A stretch of DNA of 64,000 nucleotides from Trichomonas vaginalis G3 (Eukaryota > Parabasalia > Trichomonadida > Trichomonadidae): contig NC_067205.1 in NCBI RefSeq assembly GCF_026262505.1, positions 23,531,585 through 23,595,584 of the forward strand, read 5' to 3'. Position 1 is the stretch's first letter, and every line of letters begins with the position of its first letter. The notes beneath the pieces are model-generated. The model searched no databases. It was not told where the DNA came from and saw only the letters and a program-made list of their open reading frames with translations. Shown here one piece after another: positions 26,681-34,233 of this stretch. The translations under genes and the position numbers were made by a program.

Positions 26681-26985
26681 AATTCTATGAAAATCGTGGA
26701 AAAAATGCTACCCCGACTTTTTCCGGCCTTGCATAAAACTCATGAAAATCGTGAAAAATTGCGACCCCGATTTTTCCCGGGGTCGCCTAAAACACATGAA
26801 AACAGTGAAAAAACTCATGAAAATCGTGAAGAACAGCGAGTGGGAGAAAAACCCCAGTCGCCAAAACTCTATGAAAATCGTAAAAAAACTCTATGAAATC
26901 ATATCTTTTATACAAGATAGAAAAAATAAAATTAACGTTAGTTTTTTTAAAATATTTTTTTTTATTTTGTATGTAAAGACAGGAA

Positions 26986-27600
26986 ATGTTAAACATTGAG
27001 TTTGAAACAGTTAAAAAGATAGACAATGACACCAAGGTGGTTAGAATAGGTGATTTAAACGTAAGATACTCAAAGAAATACAAAAAATATTCTTTGTCAG
27101 ACATTTTAACACTATCTGAAAAGAAAACATCCCACGACTGGGTTAGAAATGCTTCTACTCAGAAAATTTTGACAAAAAATCCTGAGCTTATGATATCGGT
27201 AAGATTCTATGGAACAAGAGCATATCTTATAGACAAAAGTCTTATACCAGTAGTTTTGTTCTGGATTGACCCGGTTGTTGGATATAATTTCATAACATAT
27301 GGTTCATTCGATACTGAACGTTGCAGTGAAGGCTTACTTTACATCGTTCAGAAACCGAAGGACTTCAATACAAAGAGATATAAGATAGGAAGAACATTTA
27401 ATATAACTCAAAGATATGACAGTATAGTCAATAGAGTTAAGGTTGCGTTTGTTAACGATATGAGAGCTGCTGAAACAGAACTACTTGAAAAGTTTGAGAA
27501 GATGTATGGTGCTCCCATAAAAGGTAAAGAAACGTTTGAAGTAGATGAGATCGACAAAGCTATAAAATTATTTGACGAAGTTGCTGAAAAATACATGTAA
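26986..27600 (+). CDS. KilA-N/GIY-YIG-like protein, element 2 copy, 204 aa
   Basis: It has the same organisation as the 2116-2727 gene: KilA-N-like N-terminus (VRYSKKYKKYSLSDI, GTRAYLIDKSLIPVVLFWID) and C-terminal T5orf172/MUG113-type domain (LLYIVQKPKDFN, YKIGRTFNITQRYDS, AETELLEKFEKMYGAP). About 20 residues differ between the copies. The leader GTATGTAAAGACAG precedes the ATG. GIY-YIG nucleases of this kind can act as mobile or modular endonucleases; activity here is not shown. It is followed after 88 bp by the second KilA-N gene, in the same order as in element 1. Confidence 0.8.
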   Translation: MLNIEFETVKKIDNDTKVVRIGDLNVRYSKKYKKYSLSDILTLSEKKTSHDWVRNASTQKILTKNPELMISVRFYGTRAYLIDKSLIPVVLFWIDPVVGYNFITYGSFDTERCSEGLLYIVQKPKDFNTKRYKIGRTFNITQRYDSIVNRVKVAFVNDMRAAETELLEKFEKMYGAPIKGKETFEVDEIDKAIKLFDEVAEKYM

Positions 27601-27688
27601 AGCGTTTATTTTTGGTCTTTTGTGAAAGATAGAAAATAACGCTAATTTTATTTTTTTTTATTTTTTTATTTTGTATGTAAAGACAGTA

Positions 27689-28459
27689 ATGTCAACAACA
27701 GAGAACACAACAACTGCTATCGTTCATGAAGCCATAAGTGAAGAATACGAGTGGGTTCAGTATAACAAACAGTTACGTCTCATTCGTTCGGTCAAAGATG
27801 ACATGTACCAAATGCAAAGTATTTTGAATACTCTTCGTTCTACAAAGCAAGCATACCATTGGTTTGAAAACCAACAGGCACAAGAACTTTTAGAAGAATT
27901 TCCTCATATGTTTGCGACCCTCGGAAAACCGAGGGTCGAGATTCCGTACGAAAATCGTAAAAATTTGCCAAATGGTTTGAGAGGTTGGTATGTACATAGA
28001 CTTCTTGTAAATGCTGTTGCAATGTGGGCTTCACCTCGCTATGCTTGTTATATTTTCATGATGTTAGATGAAATTCATAGACAAGAACGTGAAGAGCTAG
28101 AGAACAAGCTTGAAGCAAAAGACAAAAGCGTTCAGAAAAGAATACCACGTTCGGTACCAAAAGGAAAGGAAAAGAACTATAAGTATATGATTTACACTGA
28201 AGAGATGGAAAATGAAGAAGACAGAGATATGGTTATGTTGCATTTAGTCAGAAGAAACAACAAAAGCTTTTACGACCTTGCTAAGATTTACAAATCTGAC
28301 AGAAATTGGTTCTATCGCGAAAACTTACCGATTTCAATGACACCGAATGAAGATGTTAAAAAGATAGTTCAAGATACGTTACCTCAAACACACTATGATA
28401 TGAAAGGTTGTACAATACTTACATTCAAAGAAGATTTGCCATTACTGAAAGAAAGATAA
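27689..28459 (+). CDS. KilA-N domain protein with C-terminal DUF3627-like region, 256 aa
   Basis: Start chosen at the ATG ending the conserved GTATGTAAAGACAGTAATG leader. Residues 45-125 carry the KilA-N domain: YHWFENQQAQELLEEF, LRGWYVHRLLVNAVAMWASP. Residues 76-84 (ATLGKPRVE) are encoded by a hairpin, GCGACCCTCGG paired with CCGAGGGTCG. A coiled-coil linker (REELENKLEAKDKSVQ) is followed by a C-terminal domain (YMIYTEEMENEEDRDMVMLH onward) resembling the DUF3627-type tail found behind KilA-N in some viral proteins. A non-coding twin with a different core lies at 26613. The 3-prime end is followed by a repeat array. Confidence 0.75.
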   Translation: MSTTENTTTAIVHEAISEEYEWVQYNKQLRLIRSVKDDMYQMQSILNTLRSTKQAYHWFENQQAQELLEEFPHMFATLGKPRVEIPYENRKNLPNGLRGWYVHRLLVNAVAMWASPRYACYIFMMLDEIHRQEREELENKLEAKDKSVQKRIPRSVPKGKEKNYKYMIYTEEMENEEDRDMVMLHLVRRNNKSFYDLAKIYKSDRNWFYRENLPISMTPNEDVKKIVQDTLPQTHYDMKGCTILTFKEDLPLLKER

Positions 28460-28981
28460 CAGAGTATTTTGACAACTTCAAACAAGCAGAGTAGATGAAC
28501 CATTTATTTTTCAAGCTTGACACCAAAGATGGCTCAGGTAGCTCTATAAGGTAAATTGTCTTGTCAATCCTTCTGGCATTCCGAGTCCTTCCTTCCAACA
28601 TTCCGAGTCCTTCCTTCCGACAGGAAAAAAATTTCCTTCCAACAGGAAAAACTTTTCCTTCCTACAGGAAAAACTTTTCCTTCCTACAGGAAAAAATTTT
28701 CCTTCCTACAGGAAAAAATTTTCCTTCCTACAGGAAAAAATTTTCCTTCCTACAGGAAAAATTTTTCCAGTTGTCCGTCCGTAAACCATTCAAATTTTCG
28801 AAAATTGAGAACTTTTTGGCCGACCTTCAGAAAAAGTTTTTCCTTCCAACAGGAAAAGTTTTTCCTTCCGACAGGAAAAATTTTTCTTTCCGACAGGAAA
28901 AGTTCTTCCTTCCGACAGGAAAAGTTCTTCCTTCCGACAGGAAAATAACAGAGTATTTTGACAACTTCAAACAAGCAGACT
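28456..28981. repeat. Array of about 12 units of about 22 bp flanked by a duplicated segment
   Basis: TTCCTTCCNACAGGAAAAA repeats about 12 times in two blocks separated by about 55 bp of other sequence. Each unit is a small hairpin (TTCCT, AGGAA). The array is flanked on both sides by the same segment, ATAACAGAGTATTTTGACAA followed by CTTCAAACAAGCAGA, at 28455 and 28946. This suggests that the array expanded inside a duplicated 3-prime end of the KilA-N gene. Confidence 0.9.
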
Positions 28982-28994
28982 AAGACTCAAACAC

Positions 28995-29979
28995 TTACAT
29001 TTTTACGCTTGACTTTTTACAATTTGAACTTTGTTTGCGTAGATATGATTCTGAAGAAGTATGAGGGTCTTGTATGACTTTGTACTTCTCCCATAGTTCA
29101 TGTCTGTCAAACTTACCTGCCATGGACTCTTTCATAAGTTCCATGAAATCGTCTTCGGACAATCCGGGGAAAAGTATGATATCAGTAAGTATTCTCTTTA
29201 CATCCTTACTTAAACTCTTGGCTGTCTGTACACAAATGACAACTGAGATGTTAAAGTGTCTGAGCTTCTTAAGAATTCGACACATGTCTTGTTCTCTATT
29301 CTTTAACAAAGGATGAGAAGCAAAGTCATCTAAGATAAGAAGACACCTATGAGGGTAAGTCTTCCAATCGTAAGATTGCAATTTCTCTCGAAATGTACTC
29401 TATCTCTTTCTGTTTGTTTCTGAAGTGTTTCTTCTCTAATATTCTCTGCATTTCCTCATTTGGGTCTTTAAACTTCGAATTGACATACTCATTTATAGCA
29501 TTGTACTTCAAAACTCTTCTTTGGTACTTCTTTATCCAATCTAACAACTCAGAGTCTTTTATACATACTAACTTAGACTTTTTTATAATATCTTTGAACG
29601 AATTGACGGTTTGGTCAAATTGACCAGAAGTACTACAAATGACTACTAACTCATAGAATGGGTTCTTCTCATCTAGTTCTTGTTGTTGTGCAGCCATTTT
29701 AAGATAAGTGAAAGTCTTACCCGACCCAGGCGGTGCGATTAGACCTGTTATACCATTCTGAGCAAATAAGAACTTGTCATGTATGGGTTTTATCTGAGCA
29801 TTTTCCAACTTCCTCTTGTTCTTATTTAAAACATTCTCAAATTTCTTGTCAATGTCAGCAAACTTTTTTTCTAACATATTTTTAGAAAAATTAAAATTTT
29901 TATCTTTTAGAAAATGTCTAGCGATTTCGCTATCTATATTCGAGACAAGCTTTTCGACAGCAAAACATCTGTCGACCAT
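28995..29979 (-). pseudogene. Packaging ATPase, A32/FtsK-HerA type, broken
   Basis: The region carries a clear P-loop, GLIAPPGSGKT, and a Walker B strand, CLLILDDFA, with a following strand ISVVICVQTA, as in A32-like genome packaging ATPases of Mavericks and nucleocytoplasmic large DNA viruses. It would drive DNA into the capsid. The gene is broken, with about one break. The frame is open to an ATG at 29979, but an ATG at 29877 with TTTTTCTAAAAAT upstream is the more likely start, because it leaves room for a shared start region with the divergent gene at 29914. Confidence 0.75.
29878..29913. promoter_or_regulatory. 36-bp bidirectional start region
   Basis: It lies between the likely ATG of the ATPase (29877, minus) and the ATG at 29914 (plus). 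It contains TTTTTATCTTTTAGAAA on the plus side and TTTTTCTAAAAATATG on the minus side, both like the TTTTAYNTAGAATAAAA boxes elsewhere in the element. Confidence 0.45.
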
Positions 29980-30368
29980 AAAATCTTACATAGTGTAAAC
30001 AAGAAAGGGGAATTTGTTCTAAAGTTCTGTTTCTGGAATATGACAAGAACCATAAAACATTAAGCAGAGCAGTCTTAAAATTTGTCAATGACAGACTTGT
30101 TGACAGAGATGACGCCTCTTGGAGAGATGAAGTCCAACAAAACTTCTTAGAATGCAAAGAAGACACATGCGCTGTTCTTGAAAATGAAATAGAAAACAGA
30201 ATAGAAGAGCTATTAAATGACAAAGCACTTTTACAAAAATATGGTTCTGAGAAGTTTGACATAACTCCACCAGAAAAGAAGAAGAGAGAAAAGAAAGAAA
30301 AGAAAGAAAAGAAAGTAGAAGAAGAGAAGAAAGAACCAGAGCCAGAGAAAAAGAAATTTGACATGTAA
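29914..30368 (+). pseudogene. Hypothetical gene with lysine/glutamate-rich tail, broken
   Basis: An ATG at 29914 follows a Maverick-type leader. Coding traces continue to a stop at 30368. The later part is helical (EVQQNFLECKEDTCAVLENE) and ends in a highly charged run of KKREKKEKKEKK then EEEKKEPEPEKKK. The gene appears broken once. I recognise no family. It is convergent with the 30385 gene, the stops 17 bp apart. Confidence 0.5.
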
Positions 30369-30384
30369 AAATAAAATTTTATTT

Positions 30385-30804
30385 TTAGAACATTTCTGGG
30401 TCAATGTCAATGTTCTCTTCCTCTTTAGGAGTAAACACTGGCTTAGACTCTAATAGCTTTTTACACAATTTACCTTGAACTTCTACAACTTTAGACTCAT
30501 AATATTCATAGTCGTCTGCTTTCTTTGGTTCATAAGGTATAACAAGTTTGTATGCTTTGCCTTCTTTAAGGTTTGAAAACCTTCTGTCAAAACTTTCTTT
30601 GACTGTTAACAAACCTTCTATGTCTAAGTCTTCAAATTTCGCACCATTTTTAGTCACAATAGCAAACTTAACTGGTTCGATGTTCCAAACTTTGTCAAAT
30701 GTAGACTTTTCAAAATGGTAGAAGTAAACATTCAAATATGTGAATGGGTCTAGTTCTTCTTTAAGTCCTGACATGTACTTGTTTACTGAGATGAATTTCG
30801 TCAT
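30385..30804 (-). CDS. Hypothetical protein, 139 aa
   Basis: It starts MTKFISVNKYMSGLKEELDP. Alternating hydrophobic segments (FTYLNVYFYHFEKSTF, VKFAIVTKNGAKFEDLDIEG, KAYKLVIPYEPKKADDY) suggest a small beta-rich domain, followed by an acidic end. The layout could suit a single-strand DNA-binding or processivity protein, since the next upstream gene is the SF3 helicase, but no motif proves this. Confidence 0.5.
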   Translation of the reverse strand: MTKFISVNKYMSGLKEELDPFTYLNVYFYHFEKSTFDKVWNIEPVKFAIVTKNGAKFEDLDIEGLLTVKESFDRRFSNLKEGKAYKLVIPYEPKKADDYEYYESKVVEVQGKLCKKLLESKPVFTPKEEENIDIDPEMF

Positions 30805-30840
30805 CTTTTCTATCGGATAAAAAAATATTTTTTTTAAAAT

Positions 30841-32076
30841 TTACTCAGAAAAATTTTTCTTTGTATATACACCATTCTGAACATCTAAAAGACTTTTGAC
30901 ATTTGCCAAGAATGTTCGTTTAGACGCTGTCATATAACCATACTCTTGACAATATTGTTTATACGAATCGTACAATGACCTTTCATCTAAACACTCAAAG
31001 TCAGTTTCATCTATGAACAGTTCATATACACTCTTGTTTGCTTCTAACAATGTTTGTCTCTCTTCGGTATATGGAATTTGTCTTGGATTGAACTTAGAAA
31101 TATCTAATGTCATGAAATATGAGAACAAGTGGTTGTAAAAGTTAGGTGTCAAAGTTTCTGCTAAGTCGTCAAAATATTCTGTATCTTGCATATGAGAATC
31201 TGACGTTCTGACAACTACATATCTTCTGTCAGAACTTTCTAACTTCATCGGAACGGCATTGTTTGAAACCATGATGAAATTTGCAACATTTTCACAAACT
31301 CTTTGGTCTTTATATTTTCTTTCAACAACTCCAACTTTGTCTGTTATAAGACTCTTCAAAGCATCCGAGTTCAAAACTTTTGTTGTATCTATACTTTGAA
31401 GTTCGTTACATACTATAAGTTTCATATTCTCTATTGAAGAGTTAAATTTACCGCAGATGTTTTCTAAGTTTGTCATATTCGGGTTCGAATAGCCCTCTAA
31501 CAGTTTGCATAAGATATCTGTAAAGAATGTGTTCTTACCTGTTCCTTGTTTTCCAATTATGATGAGAGCAGTTTCATTTTTAGCACTTGGATGTTGTAAG
31601 ATGTTTGCAAACCAACATAAGACATACTCATAGACTCTTTCGTTTCCATTGCATATAATTTCTTTGACATGGTCTAACCAAGCTTCTATAACATTTTCTT
31701 TCCATTCTACTTGTTCGTATTTATATCCAGTGAAGATAGAATAGAAGTTTGGAGATGGTGTATAGAACTTTATACCACGAACTGAAAAATCATCTAACTT
31801 TGACAATAAGATATCCCAAGCATCTAACATCTTCATACCAACTTGTACGACTTTTATTTTCTTAAGTTTCTGTCTACATTCTTGTTCTGAAACTATGGTT
31901 GCTCTTGGTTTGTTAAAGACTACATCCCATTCTTTCATGACATAACATTCTGGGGCAGAGTCAACATAAATGACTAAACGTTTCAAATTCTCGACTGCTT
32001 TGTTATAGTCTCTAAATGGACACATATTTCTGAAGGCTTGGAAGTCATAAAAATCTGAAACATCTATTCTGTACAT
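30841..32076 (-). CDS. Superfamily 3 helicase (D5-like replication helicase), 411 aa
   Basis: The SF3 motifs are in order: Walker A IIIGKQGTGKN (175-182), Walker B KLIVCNELQ (about 219-227), motif C NFIMVSNN (266-273), then SSDRRYVVV with the arginine-finger pair at 284-285. D5-like helicases unwind viral DNA during replication and occur in many Mavericks and virophages. No primase domain is evident in the N-terminal 150 residues (it contains CPFRDYNKAVENLKRL and ECYVMKEWDVVF). The gene lies in the minus-strand block of replication and virion genes. The leader is TTTTTTTTATTTTTATAAAA. Confidence 0.9.
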   Translation of the reverse strand: MYRIDVSDFYDFQAFRNMCPFRDYNKAVENLKRLVIYVDSAPECYVMKEWDVVFNKPRATIVSEQECRQKLKKIKVVQVGMKMLDAWDILLSKLDDFSVRGIKFYTPSPNFYSIFTGYKYEQVEWKENVIEAWLDHVKEIICNGNERVYEYVLCWFANILQHPSAKNETALIIIGKQGTGKNTFFTDILCKLLEGYSNPNMTNLENICGKFNSSIENMKLIVCNELQSIDTTKVLNSDALKSLITDKVGVVERKYKDQRVCENVANFIMVSNNAVPMKLESSDRRYVVVRTSDSHMQDTEYFDDLAETLTPNFYNHLFSYFMTLDISKFNPRQIPYTEERQTLLEANKSVYELFIDETDFECLDERSLYDSYKQYCQEYGYMTASKRTFLANVKSLLDVQNGVYTKKNFSE

Positions 32077-32104
32077 TTTTATAAAAATAAAAAAAATATT
32101 TTTT

Positions 32105-32419
32105 TTATTCTTGACTTTGTTCCATTTGTTGCATTTGTTGTTCTTGAGCTATTTGTTGTTGAAGTTGTTCTTGTAGTACAATACTTTCACCAGTTGCATC
32201 TTCCAATTCGAAACTTTCTGCCGTCATTGACAAATACATAGGACATAAAAGTTTTACAGGAACAAAGTTTGCGTCGACTAAGGTTAAGTTTATGTTTGCT
32301 AAAGTGTTTGAGTTTACTAAAGCTGAAAACTCTGCATTCGAATGAACAATAGGCAAACAGCAGAGAATGTGTTGTTTATACGCATGAGTATCTTTGGTCA
32401 TAGTAGTTTCTGTCGACAT
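32105..32419 (-). CDS. Hypothetical protein with glutamine-rich tail, 104 aa
   Basis: The N-terminal 75 residues (MSTETTMTKDTHAYKQHILC, then LVNSNTLANINLTLVDANFV) look like a small folded domain with beta-strands. The C-terminus is a glutamine-rich helix (LQEQLQQQIAQEQQMQQ). The family is unknown. It sits directly upstream of the helicase, with 28 bp between. Confidence 0.5.
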   Translation of the reverse strand: MSTETTMTKDTHAYKQHILCCLPIVHSNAEFSALVNSNTLANINLTLVDANFVPVKLLCPMYLSMTAESFELEDATGESIVLQEQLQQQIAQEQQMQQMEQSQE

Positions 32420-32476
32420 TCGAATAGCACTTTGAACCTAAGTTTGAAACAATATATAAAATAGGTGTACTTAAAG

Positions 32477-32896
32477 TCAATGGAACGATAGACCTTGTAT
32501 GACACCTTTTCCTGTTATAGGAAACTGTTGGTAGTAAAAACCAGATATAAGTTTTGTATTATAGCTCATATCGTTTATACTGAACTCAGTCGGACATCCA
32601 AACATAATGAAACCTGCTCTAGTTGCAGCACATGTTACATCCGTCCTTAAAGTATTAAATAAGTCAACAAAACCTGTTGGTGGTATGTCTGAGTAAGTAT
32701 CTTCAAAGAAGTATTTTTTACCATTCACAACAATAAAATCTTCTGGTGTCAAAAGAGCAAAACAGGCTTTAGTCGTCATCGTGTTTAAGGTCAGTTTACA
32801 ATACCGTCCTTGAGGACTTTGTAAGTTTGTTGTTATAGAATTATATGACTCAGGGTTTTTAGTCGTAATAGTATAAACCACTATGTCTTCTGCCAT
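32477..32896 (-). CDS. Hypothetical beta-rich protein, 139 aa
   Basis: It starts MAEDIVVYTITTKNPESYNS and continues with strand-like segments (YCKLTLNTMTTKACFALL, FIVVNGKKYFFEDTY, GFIMFGCPTEFSIND). The pattern suggests a single jelly-roll-like small capsid protein, but this rests only on strand periodicity and on position next to the helicase and capsid genes. The leader AAATATATGTAA precedes the ATG. Confidence 0.5.
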   Translation of the reverse strand: MAEDIVVYTITTKNPESYNSITTNLQSPQGRYCKLTLNTMTTKACFALLTPEDFIVVNGKKYFFEDTYSDIPPTGFVDLFNTLRTDVTCAATRAGFIMFGCPTEFSINDMSYNTKLISGFYYQQFPITGKGVIQGLSFH

Positions 32897-32986
32897 TTAC
32901 ATATATTTAAAAGTTTTTCTGAAAGTGGAGAAGAACTTCATCTAAACTTTCACATGGTGTTTCTTGAAGTTCTCTGTCTAAGAAGT

Positions 32987-33136
32987 TCAAATATTTGTAA
33001 AGACATAGAACTTTCCTTTGTCTACACGAACAAACAAAACAGGGTCTTTCATATCGTTCAAAAGTGTGTAAAGTCCTTTACATGAAATAAAGTCTATATT
33101 ATTTTTCTTCAAACATCTTTCAAGAAGTTTTGACAT
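32987..33136 (-). CDS. Small hypothetical protein or fragment, 49 aa
   Basis: The frame opens MSKLLERCLKKNNIDFISCK and continues LYTLLNDMKDPVLFVRVDKG. It is protein-like, with a typical Maverick leader (AAAATTTACTTGCTAAGT) upstream. It may be a complete small gene or the start of a longer decayed one. No family is recognised. Confidence 0.35.
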   Translation of the reverse strand: MSKLLERCLKKNNIDFISCKGLYTLLNDMKDPVLFVRVDKGKFYVFTNI

Positions 33137-33142
33137 TTTTAC

Positions 33143-33371
33143 TTAGCAAGTAAATTTTAATGAAATGTTGTGGTCGTCAAATATTTTTATAACGTCTGGG
33201 AAACTATATTTTAAGTTCAACGTTTCACCTCCTTTCATAACGTATATTTTGTCAATGATATTATATGAAACACCACAGCAAGCAATGTCGGGCTCTATTT
33301 TTGATGTTTATATCGTCTGCCTCTGTCAAAAGTTTCAATAGTTCTTTCAAAATTTCACGAGTGCGATGACA
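33143..33371 (-). pseudogene. Coding remnant
   Basis: Protein-like stretches such as VSYNIIDKIYVMKGGETLNL and DVIKIFDDHNISLKFTC occupy this minus-strand interval. They seem to belong to one small decayed gene, broken about twice. The family is unknown. Confidence 0.35.
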
Positions 33372-33378
33372 TATGAGT

Positions 33379-33720
33379 TCACTTTACAGGGTTGTGTTCG
33401 ACCAAGTTTAACATTATACCTAAAGCTTGACAAATCTTCTCCTGAGTTTTAAGTTTGTCTTTAAGTTGCATGTAGTCATTTCGAATATCTGCAACAGAAC
33501 TTAAGTCTCTGCTAACTTCAGGATATGTTGGTTGTTCTTTTACAGGAACTATTGTTATACCATCTTCGTTTTCGTATGGTTTCCCCACTTCAACATCTCT
33601 TTCTTTGACATTGACAACAACACTTTGACTGTTTGTTTGAGTTGGTGAATTTAACTTCACATCTGCCACCGCCATTAAACCTTTTGAAACACTTACGCTT
33701 CTATTTTTCGGAAATGACAT
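33379..33720 (-). CDS. Hypothetical protein, 113 aa
   Basis: Start taken at 33720 (MSFPKNRSVSVSKGLMAVAD), because an open stretch further upstream is antisense to the neighbouring gene and the shared TTAGAATAAAA box lies immediately before this ATG. The product has a disordered N-terminus and a C-terminal helix (LSSVADIRNDYMQLKDKLKT) that may form a coiled coil. No family is recognised. It is a possible counterpart of the 8726 gene of element 1 by layout only. Confidence 0.55.
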   Translation of the reverse strand: MSFPKNRSVSVSKGLMAVADVKLNSPTQTNSQSVVVNVKERDVEVGKPYENEDGITIVPVKEQPTYPEVSRDLSSVADIRNDYMQLKDKLKTQEKICQALGIMLNLVEHNPVK

Positions 33721-33738
33721 TTTACTTAGAATAAAAAG
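33721..33738. promoter_or_regulatory. 18-bp bidirectional start region
   Basis: TTTACTTAGAATAAAAAG separates two divergent ATGs (33720 minus, 33739 plus). It matches the 18519-18536 box at most positions and has the same length. Confidence 0.6.
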
Positions 33739-34233
33739 ATGGACGTATTTGAGTATCTCTTCGAATTGAAGCAGAACAAAGTTTACACACACAAACAATA
33801 CAAATACATTGATAGAATAGTTCTTTACACAAACAATGGAAAATGTTATAGAATAGCAGTCTTTGCTGAACCAAAATATTTTCATAAAGCAAAGAAAGTT
33901 GGTATAACCGAGATGGTGAAAGTTCTTGAAGCAGACAAAAATATAACAACAAAACTTACAGATATTTCTAAAGGTAAGTTTATAATACAATACTATGTCA
34001 AAACTGCGTACTGTCAATATTTGACGGAGAGAAGTCAGTTCAAGAAAAACTTACTGACCTGCTGCCAAAATCTGCTCGATGGAAGCTGTCGTTATGCCAA
34101 TCTGAGGAGCCCCAGCAGGTTTCATGAACGAATCTTCAAAAGAGCATCTTCCGTGAAAAGTGCTATTGGTTTTGTAAACTTCTTTGCTTTCAATTCATCT
34201 GGACCGTCTCTGTCACCAGTATATTGTATTTGA
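33739..34233 (+). CDS. Hypothetical protein, open frame 164 aa
   Basis: It starts MDVFEYLFELKQNKVYTHKQ. The first 95 residues look like a compact alpha/beta domain (YIDRIVLYTNNGKCYRIAVF, KGKFIIQYYVK). The remainder lies antisense to the end of the capsid gene and has unnatural composition, so the true protein probably covers only the first two thirds. No family is recognised. Confidence 0.45.
   Translation: MDVFEYLFELKQNKVYTHKQYKYIDRIVLYTNNGKCYRIAVFAEPKYFHKAKKVGITEMVKVLEADKNITTKLTDISKGKFIIQYYVKTAYCQYLTERSQFKKNLLTCCQNLLDGSCRYANLRSPSRFHERIFKRASSVKSAIGFVNFFAFNSSGPSLSPVYCI

Larger units (their letters stand above)
26067..26985. repeat. Repeat island between KilA-N genes
   Basis: About 900 bp without a supported gene. 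In order it holds three to four 13-bp CTACCCTCATTTC repeats (26118-26170), two inverted copies of the 25404-gene palindrome region (26198-26380), a module matching the satellite (26420-26580), the 68-bp non-coding twin of the second KilA-N gene (26613-26680), and at least three more hairpin cores of GCGACC...GGTCGC style separated by ATGAAAATCGTGAAAA spacers (26700-26900). All parts are palindrome-rich and recur elsewhere in the window. Confidence 0.85.

Noticed and set aside
26938-26985. Spliceosomal intron with GTATGT and AG ends
   Set aside because: GTATGTAAAGACAG is only 14 bases, with no branch motif, and lies before the ATG in all four genes; a leader element is simpler.
28575-28945. 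Coding repeat protein from the 22-bp array
   Set aside because: Open frames of 130-140 codons only reflect the period of the hairpin units; composition is low-complexity and several frames are open at once.
33739-34017. Long minus-strand extension of the 33379 gene
   Set aside because: The extension is antisense to the 33739 gene and has unnatural composition; the shared start box fixes the start at 33720.
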